Assembly: GCA_025929595.1 (NCBI GenBank)
Contig: JAICQA010000197.1
Location: forward strand, 1-5,502
Length of the DNA: 5,502 bases
DNA from: Xanthobacteraceae bacterium
GTDB taxonomy: Bacteria; Pseudomonadota; Alphaproteobacteria; Rhizobiales; Xanthobacteraceae
Direction: 5' to 3'
The notes under the pieces are model-generated. The model had not been told where the DNA came from. It made no database searches and was given only the letters and a program-made list of their open reading frames with translations. Each line of letters opens with the position of its first letter. Within the stretch, counting starts at the first letter, position 1. The translations under genes were made by a program, and so were the position numbers. This document shows positions 1-5,064 of this stretch, in pieces.

Positions 1-1520
1 CGCTCGCTGCCTGCGAGGGCTCGATCCTGGTCGTCGACGCGACGCAAGGTGTCGAGGCGCAGACGCTCGCCAACGTCTATCAGGCGCTCGACAACAACCA
101 CGAGATCGTGCCGGTCCTGAACAAGATCGACCTGCCGGCGGCCGAGCCGGAAAAAGTGAAGGCGCAGATCGAGGAAGTGATCGGCCTCGACGCCTCGAAC
201 GCTATCGGCATCTCGGCCAAGACCGGCCTCAACATCGAGGAAGTGCTGGAGGCGATCGTCACCCGCCTCCCCGCGCCCAAAGGCGACAAGGACGCGACCC
301 TCAAGGCGCTCCTCGTCGACTCCTGGTACGACGCTTACCTGGGCGTCGTCGTGCTGGTGCGCATCATCGACGGCACGCTGAAGAAGGGCCAGCGCATCCG
401 CATGATGGGCACGAAGGCCGCCTATGACGTGGAGCGCGTCGGCGTCATCACGCCGAAGAAGGTCGAGGTCGATGAGCTCGGCCCGGGCGAGATCGGATTC
501 ATCACCGCCTCCATCAAGGAAGTCGCGGACACGCGCGTCGGCGACACGATCACCGACGACCGGAAGCCGACGGCGGAAATGCTGCCGGGGTTCCGTCCGG
601 CGCAGCCGGTGGTCTTCTGCGGACTCTTTCCGGTCGATGCCGCGCAGTTCGAGCAGCTACGCGCCGCGATGGCGAAGCTCCGGCTCAACGACGCAAGCTT
701 TTCGTTCGAGATGGAGACGTCGGCCGCGCTCGGCTTCGGCTTCCGCTGCGGCTTTCTCGGGCTGCTGCATCTCGAAATCATCGAGGAGCGGCTCGAGCGC
801 GAGTTCAACATCGAGTTGATCGCGACCGCGCCCTCGGTCATCTACGAGATCGAGCTGACGAGCGGGGAGACCATCGAAATCCACAATCCGGTGGACATGC
901 CGGAAGTGACGCGCATCAAGGAAATCCGCGAGCCCTGGATCAAGGCGACGATCATCTCGCCGGACGAATATCTCGGCGCGATCCTGAAGCTGTGCGAAGA
1001 CCGCCGCGGCCGGCAGATCGAGCTGACCTATGTCGGCGCGCGCGCCATGGTCACATACGAGTTGCCGCTGAACGAGGTCGTGTTTGATTTCTACGACCGG
1101 CTCAAATCCGTCTCGCGCGGCTATGCGTCGTTCGACTACCAGATCACCGACCGGCGGCCCGCCGACCTCGTGCGGCTGTCGATCCTCGTGAACGAGGAGC
1201 CGGTGGACGCCCTCGCCATGCTCGTGCATCGCGCGCGCGCGGAAAGCCGCGGCCGCGCCATGTGCGAGAAGCTGAAAGAGCTGATCTCGCCGCACATGTT
1301 CCAGATCCCGATCCAGGCGGCGATCGGCGGCAAGATCATCGCGCGCGAGACGATCCGCGCGCTCAGGAAGGACGTGACCGCGAAGTGCTACGGCGGCGAC
1401 GCGACGCGCAAGCGCAAGCTTTTGGAGAAACAGAAGAAGGGCAAGAAGCGGATGCGCCAGTACGGCAAGGTCGACATCCCGCAGGAAGCCTTCATCGCGG
1501 CGCTGAAGGTGGATAGCTGA
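1..1520 (+). CDS. lepA: Elongation factor 4 (LepA), 5' end outside window
   Basis: LepA is a ribosome-associated translational GTPase, implicated in ribosome back-translocation and in initiation or 30S assembly. The frame is open from base 3, giving 505 residues plus a TGA stop. The family is about 600 residues long, so roughly 95 N-terminal residues (P-loop, switch I and most of switch II) lie left of the window. Visible are the end of the G domain with NKID (120-131, G4) and SAK (213-221, G5), then the beta-barrel domain II (about 306-590), then domain III with SAALGFGFRCGFLGLLHLE (about 717-774). Domain V and the LepA-specific C-terminal domain follow, the latter with GGKIIARETIRALRKDV and ending RMRQYGKVDIPQEAFIAALK. 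EF-G's domain IV is absent, which separates LepA from EF-G. The last 86 bases of the gene recur at 3396-3480. The cyclase gene starts 31 bases downstream on the same strand, so co-transcription is possible. Confidence 0.97.
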   Translation, partial: LAACEGSILVVDATQGVEAQTLANVYQALDNNHEIVPVLNKIDLPAAEPEKVKAQIEEVIGLDASNAIGISAKTGLNIEEVLEAIVTRLPAPKGDKDATLKALLVDSWYDAYLGVVVLVRIIDGTLKKGQRIRMMGTKAAYDVERVGVITPKKVEVDELGPGEIGFITASIKEVADTRVGDTITDDRKPTAEMLPGFRPAQPVVFCGLFPVDAAQFEQLRAAMAKLRLNDASFSFEMETSAALGFGFRCGFLGLLHLEIIEERLEREFNIELIATAPSVIYEIELTSGETIEIHNPVDMPEVTRIKEIREPWIKATIISPDEYLGAILKLCEDRRGRQIELTYVGARAMVTYELPLNEVVFDFYDRLKSVSRGYASFDYQITDRRPADLVRLSILVNEEPVDALAMLVHRARAESRGRAMCEKLKELISPHMFQIPIQAAIGGKIIARETIRALRKDVTAKCYGGDATRKRKLLEKQKKGKKRMRQYGKVDIPQEAFIAALKVDS

Positions 1521-1523
1521 GGA
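1435..1523 (+). repeat. Direct repeat copy 1: functional lepA 3' end
   Basis: This segment covers the last 86 bases of lepA plus GGA after the stop codon. It is repeated in the same orientation at 3396-3483, about 1.96 kb downstream. By hand alignment 83 of 89 columns match, with five substitutions and one single-base gap. The final 35 bases (1489-1523) are identical in both copies. Similarity stops abruptly after 1523. This copy encodes the canonical LepA C-terminus and is taken as the functional one. Confidence 0.95.
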
Positions 1524-1541
1524 CGCGAAGCTCGCTTCGCG
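1524..1541 (+). other. Hairpin between lepA and the cyclase gene
   Basis: CGCGAAG at 1524-1530 pairs perfectly with CTTCGCG at 1535-1541 around a CTCG loop (7-bp stem). No T-run follows, so a classical intrinsic terminator is not supported. The hairpin starts on the base after the lepA repeat ends. It also lies between a possible ribosome-binding AGGA (1520-1523) and the cyclase start at 1552. It could modulate readthrough or translation of the cyclase, or be a junction scar; the sequence does not decide. Confidence 0.4.
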
Positions 1542-1551
1542 CGACTGATGG

Positions 1552-3300
1552 ATGGCCGAATCCCGCGCGCAACGCCGCCTCGCCGCGATCCTCGCAGCCG
1601 ACATCGCCGGCTATTCGCGGCTGATCGGCGCCGACGAGGCGGGGACGCTCGCCGCCGTGAAGTCGATCTGGGCCGAGCAATTCAATCCTGCCGTGGCCAC
1701 CTATCGCGGCCGCGTCGTCAAGGTAATGGGCGACGGGGCACTGGTGGAGTTCGCGAGCGCGGTCGACGCGATCGAATGCGCCGTCACTATTCAGGAGGCG
1801 ATGGCGAGCCGCAATCTCGTCCAGCCGGCCGCGAAACCCATCGAGTTTCGCATCGGCCTCAATCTCGGCGACATCGTCATCGAGGGCGACGACATTCTGG
1901 GCGACGGCGTCAACATCGCCGCCCGCCTGGAGGGACTGGCGCCGAAGGGCGGCATTCTCGTTTCGGAGTCCATCTACGCGCAGGTGAGGGGCAAGACGCA
2001 CATCGCCTTCAGCGATGCCGGCGAGCTGACGCTGAAAAACATCGAGACGCCCGTCCGCGCATGGCGATGGACCAGCCAGGCGCCGGCAAGCGCGCCGAAG
2101 GACGTCTTTCCTGTCTCCGACGCGACTCCCTCGATCGCCGTGCTGCCCTTCACCAACATGTCGGGCGACGCCGAGCAGGATTTTTTCGCCGACGGGCTGG
2201 TCGATGACATCATCACGTCGCTTTCGAAGCTCGCGGGCCTGCGCGTCATCGCGCGCAACTCCAGCTTCGTCTTCAAGGGCCGCGCGGTCGATGTCCGCGA
2301 AGCGGCGAGGCAGCTCGGTGTGCGCTATATCCTGGAAGGAAGCGTCCGCAGGAGCGCGAACCGCGTACGCATCACCGCGCAGTTGATCGATGCCGTGAGC
2401 GGCTCGCATGTGTGGGCCGAACGCTATGACCGCGCCATCGACGACATTTTCGCCGTGCAGGACGAAATCACGCTGTTCGTGGCGACAGAGATGCAGGTCA
2501 GGCTGACCGAGGGCGAGCAGGCCCGGCTGCGCTACACGACAACCCACAATGTGGAGGCATGGAGCCACTGGGTGAAGGGCCTCTCCTATTATCGCCAGGA
2601 GACTTCGAAGGAGAGTTTCGGCCCCGCCCTCGCGTGCTGGCAGCGTGCGCTCGCGCTCGATCCAGATTCGGCCTCGCTGAACGCCATGATCGGTCTTCAG
2701 CACGTGGCCGACGCGCGTTTTTGCTGGTGGGATGACCGGCAGACGGCGCTCGATAAGGCCCGGCGCTACGCCGAGCGCGCGCTCGAACTCGATCCGGAGA
2801 ACGCGGACGCCAACATCACGTCGAGCTTCGTACTTCTTTTGGAAAAGCAGTACGACCATGCGGTGGATCGCATCCGAAAGGCGGTCAGGGTCGCGCCGGG
2901 CTCGGCGGACGCCGCTTCCTACGCGTCCTTTATTCTTGCTTCGGCGGGCTTCCCCGAAGAGGCGGTGGCGCATGGGGAGCGCGCGATCACCCTCAGCCCG
3001 CATTATCCGCCTTACTATCTGGGTGTGCTCGGCAATGCCTACCGGCTTGCAGGGCGCGTCGAGAAGGCCATCGTCGCGTTCAAGGCATTCAACGACCGCA
3101 GCCCGGGATTTGGACTCGCAGACCTCGTCATCATCTATCAGCAGGCCGGCCGCGTGGAAGAAGCCAGACGGGCGGTGGAGCAGCTCCTTTCCATCCGCCG
3201 GGACTTCACCATTACTGCCTGGACGAACACGCAGTTTCGGGCGGATGCCGCCGGGCTTGCGGCGGACACCGCGGCACTGCGCGCCGCCGGGCTTCCGTGA
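1552..3300 (+). CDS. Class III adenylate cyclase with TolB/FlgO-like and TPR domains
   Basis: This predicted cytosolic enzyme (582 residues) makes cAMP from ATP. Residues about 8-170 form the class III catalytic domain. Metal-binding Asp17 is in AADIAGYSRL and Asp61 is in KVMGDG. The adenine-selecting pair falls where expected: Lys57 (four before Asp61) and Asp114 (seven before Asn121). The transition-state residues Asn121 and Arg125 are in DGVNIAARLE. All key residues are present, which favours adenylate over guanylate cyclase; the domain acts as a dimer in this family. Residues about 192-310 (SIAVLPFTNMSGDAEQDFFA onward) match the TolB-N/FlgO-like module common in rhizobial cyclases. Residues about 335-550 contain TPR-like helical repeats, with hallmarks such as ALALDPDSA, ALELDPENA and AITLSPHYP. 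No signal peptide or membrane segment is seen. ATG 1552 is chosen because the conserved family N-terminus begins there, although no Shine-Dalgarno lies at normal spacing. The gene sits between two copies of the lepA 3' end. The signal sensed by the TPR part is unknown. Confidence 0.93.
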   Translation: MAESRAQRRLAAILAADIAGYSRLIGADEAGTLAAVKSIWAEQFNPAVATYRGRVVKVMGDGALVEFASAVDAIECAVTIQEAMASRNLVQPAAKPIEFRIGLNLGDIVIEGDDILGDGVNIAARLEGLAPKGGILVSESIYAQVRGKTHIAFSDAGELTLKNIETPVRAWRWTSQAPASAPKDVFPVSDATPSIAVLPFTNMSGDAEQDFFADGLVDDIITSLSKLAGLRVIARNSSFVFKGRAVDVREAARQLGVRYILEGSVRRSANRVRITAQLIDAVSGSHVWAERYDRAIDDIFAVQDEITLFVATEMQVRLTEGEQARLRYTTTHNVEAWSHWVKGLSYYRQETSKESFGPALACWQRALALDPDSASLNAMIGLQHVADARFCWWDDRQTALDKARRYAERALELDPENADANITSSFVLLLEKQYDHAVDRIRKAVRVAPGSADAASYASFILASAGFPEEAVAHGERAITLSPHYPPYYLGVLGNAYRLAGRVEKAIVAFKAFNDRSPGFGLADLVIIYQQAGRVEEARRAVEQLLSIRRDFTITAWTNTQFRADAAGLAADTAALRAAGLP

Positions 3301-3354
3301 CGTTCAAGCTTTCGCGGCGCGTCCATCGCGTTGATTGCGCTCGCCTTCACTGGC

Positions 3355-3395
3355 CGTCCGCGCAAACGGACGAAGCCGCCGCGCAAGAGGCGGCT
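3355..3395 (+). terminator. Tandem hairpins after the cyclase gene, possible terminator
   Basis: Two perfect hairpins lie one base apart. The first is CGTCCG (3355-3360) with CGGACG (3367-3372) around a 6-base loop. The second is AGCCGCC (3374-3380) with GGCGGCT (3389-3395) around an 8-base loop. Both loops contain CGCAA. They start 54 bases after the cyclase stop, a plausible place to end that transcript. Neither is followed by a T-run, so intrinsic termination is uncertain; mRNA 3'-end stabilisation or a palindromic repeat family are alternatives. The second hairpin abuts the lepA 3'-end copy. Confidence 0.45.
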
Positions 3396-3483
3396 AGAAG
3401 GGCAAGGGCGGATGCGTCATTACGGCAAGATCGACATCCCGCAGGAATCCTTCATCGCGGCGCTGAAGGTGGATAGCTGAGGA
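3396..3483 (+). pseudogene. Decayed lepA 3'-end fragment (direct repeat copy 2)
   Basis: This is a second copy of the lepA end in the same orientation. Read in the lepA frame it gives RMRHYGKIDIPQESFIAALK and then the same last three residues and stop as LepA. Against 1435-1523 there are five substitutions and one missing base near 3406-3407. Of the four substitutions inside the clean 74-base block, one is silent (CGC to CGT) and three change the residue (Gln to His, Val to Ile, Ala to Ser), a pattern suggesting loss of protein-level selection. Weak further similarity (an Arg-Lys-Arg stretch at 3382-3390, requiring a 15-base gap) may extend it upstream. There is no ribosome-binding site or credible start, so it is read as a relic, not a gene. 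It lies directly after the hairpins that follow the cyclase. Confidence 0.92.
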
Positions 3484-3542
3484 GAGACCCCGTCATGCCG
3501 CGGCGGAGGCGAGGCCGCCTGCTTGTCGACTCCACCGCCCTT

Positions 3543-3585
3543 TGTCATAAATACCCCTCTACAATGTCATAAGTGCCATCTACGC
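3543..3585 (+). promoter_or_regulatory. Tandem direct repeat, candidate operator/promoter of the DUF4242 operon
   Basis: TGTCATAA occurs at 3543-3550 and again at 3565-3572, a 22-base offset. Each copy is followed, 7 or 6 bases later, by TCTAC (3558-3562 and 3579-3583), a 21-base offset. The unit is thus two boxes repeated about two helical turns apart, the geometry typical of AraC-family sites. The segment is more AT-rich than its surroundings. A weak promoter may overlap it: TTGTCA (3542-3547) and, 17 bases on, TGTCAT (3565-3570). An activator-dependent promoter just downstream is equally possible. It lies 53-95 bases before the DUF4242 start. The AraC-type regulator encoded at 3970-5049 is the obvious candidate binder; that is an inference. 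Confidence 0.55.
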
Positions 3586-3627
3586 ACAGGGGCGCTTTCG
3601 CCTTAGCTACCGCTCCGTTCAACCAAT

Positions 3628-3631
3628 GGAG
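3628..3631 (+). promoter_or_regulatory. Ribosome-binding site of the DUF4242 gene
   Basis: GGAG lies six bases before ATG 3638. This supports that start, and the protein then begins with the expected family N-terminus. Confidence 0.75.
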
Positions 3632-3637
3632 TGAGAC

Positions 3638-3910
3638 ATGAAACGCTACGTGATCGAACGCGACCTTCCAGGCGTCGGCAGCATGAAAGGTTCGCAGCTC
3701 AAGGATGCTGCGGCGACCTCCAACGAGGCGCTCGGCAAACTCGCCGGCAAGGTGCAGTGGGCGCAATCTTTCGTCGCCGATGACAAAACCTTCTGCATCT
3801 ATCTCGCCGAGAACGAAGAGGCGGTGCGCGAGCACGCCAAGCTGAGTGGCTTTCCCGCCACCAAGATCACCGAGGTGCGCGGCATCATCGATCCGATGAC
3901 CGCAATGTAA
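3638..3910 (+). CDS. DUF4242 (SCO4226-type) small protein, possible nickel binder
   Basis: This complete 90-residue protein begins MKRYVIERDLPGVG and has the small, ferredoxin-like-fold size of the DUF4242 family. Family landmarks I recognise are Glu7-Arg8 in the first strand, Trp41 in KVQWAQSFVADDK, the strand FCIYLAENEEAVREHA with His66, the GFP turn at 71-73, and the closing VRGIIDP. The Streptomyces coelicolor member SCO4226 has been described as nickel-binding. Whether this protein binds metal cannot be told from sequence, and the family's physiological role is poorly defined. There is no signal peptide or membrane segment, so it is probably cytosolic. It is followed 59 bases later by the GlxA-type regulator on the same strand and preceded by a tandem repeat operator candidate, which suggests the two genes form one regulated unit. 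Confidence 0.85.
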   Translation: MKRYVIERDLPGVGSMKGSQLKDAAATSNEALGKLAGKVQWAQSFVADDKTFCIYLAENEEAVREHAKLSGFPATKITEVRGIIDPMTAM

Positions 3911-3919
3911 ATATGAAGC

Positions 3920-3941
3920 GCCGCCGGCTCCGGCCGGCGGC
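3920..3941 (+). other. Strong GC hairpin in the DUF4242-regulator gap
   Basis: GCCGCCGGC (3920-3928) pairs perfectly with GCCGGCGGC (3933-3941) around a TCCG loop, giving a nine-pair stem of G and C only. It starts ten bases after the DUF4242 stop and ends 28 bases before the regulator start. No T-run follows. It may partly terminate or protect the upstream message so that the regulator is made at a lower level than the DUF4242 protein. It also argues against an upstream start for the regulator at ATG 3913, since that would place the stem inside the coding region. Confidence 0.6.
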
Positions 3942-3957
3942 TCCATTGCGTCGGAGC

Positions 3958-3962
3958 AGGAG
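3958..3962 (+). promoter_or_regulatory. Ribosome-binding site deciding the regulator start
   Basis: AGGAG lies seven bases before ATG 3970. The alternative in-frame ATG at 3913 has no such site, which decides for 3970. Confidence 0.8.
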
Positions 3963-3969
3963 AGCGCGG

Positions 3970-5049
3970 ATGGCCGGCAAGACGAAATCTCTCCCCGCGA
4001 GGCGCGGGCGCATTCGCCGGCACAAAGACGTGCTCGACGTCACCGTCGTCCTGATCGGGGAAGGTTATATATCGACCGCGATCGCGCCGATCGAGGTCTT
4101 TCATTCGGCGGGGATGCTCTGGAATTCGCTGCAGGGCGAGCAGCCAAAGCCGCGCTTTCGCGTGCGCGTTGTCTCGGCCGACGGCCGCAGTGTCAAAGGC
4201 CTGTGCGGACTCGAGCTGACTCCGGAATGCGCGATCGGCGACATCAGGCAAACCGACATCATTATTCTTTCGGCATCGGGTTGGGAAACGATGGACCGTA
4301 TCGCGAAGGACACGCCGCTCCTGCCATGGCTTCGCAAATGGCACTCGCGCGGCGCAGTCATTGCCGGCATCTGCACCGGCGTCGCATTCCTCGCCGAGAG
4401 CGGCTTGCTCGACGGCCGCGAGGCGACGACCCATTGGGCCGTTGCCGAAAGAATGCGTCAGCGCTATCCGAAGGTACGCTGGTGCATCGATCAATTCGTC
4501 ACTGAGGACGGTGCGGTATTTTGCAGCGGCGGCGTATATGCGTCGATCGATCTGAGTCTTTATCTCGTCGAAAAGTTCTGCGGCCACGAAGTCGCGCTGC
4601 AATGCGCGAAATCGCTCCTCGTCAGCATGCCGCGCGCTCGGCAGTCGGGATACTCGGTCGTGCCGTTGTCGCGCCCGCATTCGGACGAGAGGATCGAGCA
4701 AATAGAGCGTTATCTTCAAAAAAATTTCGATCGTGACGTGACGGTCGGCGATCTTGCGAGTCGCGCCGGAATGGGTCAGCGCACCTTTATCCGCCGCTTC
4801 AAGGCGGCAACAGGTCGCCTGCCCGGCACTTACCTTCAGATGTTACGCATCTCGGCGGCCAAGGAACTGCTGGAACGGGGGACATTGTCGGTCCACGACG
4901 TCTGCGCAAGGATCGGCTATGAGGACGTTGCTTTTTTCCGCAACCTGTTCAAGCGCTATGCGGGCATGACGCCGGCCGACTATCGTAGCCGCTTCGCCCG
5001 AATGAATTTCGATCGCGGCGAGCTCGCTGGAGCAAATGCGCTGTCGTAG
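3970..5049 (+). CDS. GlxA-family AraC-type transcriptional regulator with DJ-1/PfpI-like domain
   Basis: This 359-residue DNA-binding regulator has the usual GlxA layout. After a basic leader (about residues 1-20), residues about 22-215 form a DJ-1/PfpI (class I glutamine amidotransferase-like) sensor domain. It has a nucleophile-elbow motif AGICTGVAFLAESGLLDGRE with Cys135, followed by ATTHW (His155). In characterised relatives this domain is thought to sense small amines or amino-acid derivatives rather than act as an enzyme; the ligand here is unknown. Residues about 240-342 are the AraC DNA-binding domain with two helix-turn-helix units: DVTVGDLASRAGMGQRTFIR (256-275) and SVHDVCARIGYEDVAFFRNL (307-326), ending in the typical GMTPADYRSRF. 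ATG 3970 is preferred over 3913 because of AGGAG and the hairpin between them. It follows the DUF4242 gene by 59 bases and converges on the GNAT gene with a 15-base gap. Autoregulation through the repeat at 3543-3585 is an inference. Confidence 0.93.
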   Translation: MAGKTKSLPARRGRIRRHKDVLDVTVVLIGEGYISTAIAPIEVFHSAGMLWNSLQGEQPKPRFRVRVVSADGRSVKGLCGLELTPECAIGDIRQTDIIILSASGWETMDRIAKDTPLLPWLRKWHSRGAVIAGICTGVAFLAESGLLDGREATTHWAVAERMRQRYPKVRWCIDQFVTEDGAVFCSGGVYASIDLSLYLVEKFCGHEVALQCAKSLLVSMPRARQSGYSVVPLSRPHSDERIEQIERYLQKNFDRDVTVGDLASRAGMGQRTFIRRFKAATGRLPGTYLQMLRISAAKELLERGTLSVHDVCARIGYEDVAFFRNLFKRYAGMTPADYRSRFARMNFDRGELAGANALS

Positions 5050-5064
5050 CGGGAGGCCTGAAGC

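Larger units (their letters stand above)
3301..3637. other. Non-coding interval between cyclase and DUF4242 genes
   Basis: This 337-base stretch has no convincing gene. In order it holds an unassigned 54 bases, two adjacent hairpins (3355-3395), a decayed lepA 3'-end copy (3396-3483), about 60 GC-rich bases without clear content, an AT-richer segment with a tandem TGTCATAA repeat (3543-3585), and the leader and ribosome-binding site of the DUF4242 gene. The frame that continues from the cyclase stays open from 3301 to the TGA at 3478-3480. It has no supported start and only its end resembles a known protein. Confidence 0.8.

Noticed and set aside
108..1520. A lepA start at GTG 108
   Set aside because: The frame is open to base 3 and the upstream translation (LVVDATQGVEAQTLANVYQA) is canonical LepA G domain, so the true start is left of the window.
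657..1604. A 315-codon minus-strand frame opposite lepA
   Set aside because: It is a codon-bias shadow of lepA with low-complexity composition and no family resemblance.
1492..3003. A 503-codon open frame on the minus strand opposite the cyclase
   Set aside because: It is antisense to a well-recognised gene in GC-rich DNA, has arginine/histidine-rich composition with no recognisable domain, and is a codon-bias shadow.
3331..3480. A short gene from TTG 3331 ending in the lepA tail copy
   Set aside because: There is no ribosome-binding site, the first half resembles no known protein, and the end is explained as a decayed duplicate.
3502..3520. A GC hairpin (AGGCG/CGCCT or GGCGG/CCGCC) after the lepA relic
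   Set aside because: The stems have only five pairs, compete with each other and lack a T-run; such pairings are expected by chance in GC-rich DNA.
3560..3565. TACAAT as a -10 box of a standard promoter
   Set aside because: It matches the consensus well, but TTGTCA is only 12 bases upstream and no -35-like sequence lies at 16-18 bases.
3913..3969. Upstream ATG 3913 as the start of the AraC-type regulator
   Set aside because: It has no Shine-Dalgarno, would place a nine-pair hairpin inside the coding region, and adds only an arginine-rich leader. ATG 3970 has AGGAG at good spacing.
3799..4719. A 306-codon minus-strand frame opposite the regulator
   Set aside because: It is antisense to the GlxA-type gene and part of the DUF4242 gene, with no recognisable domain.
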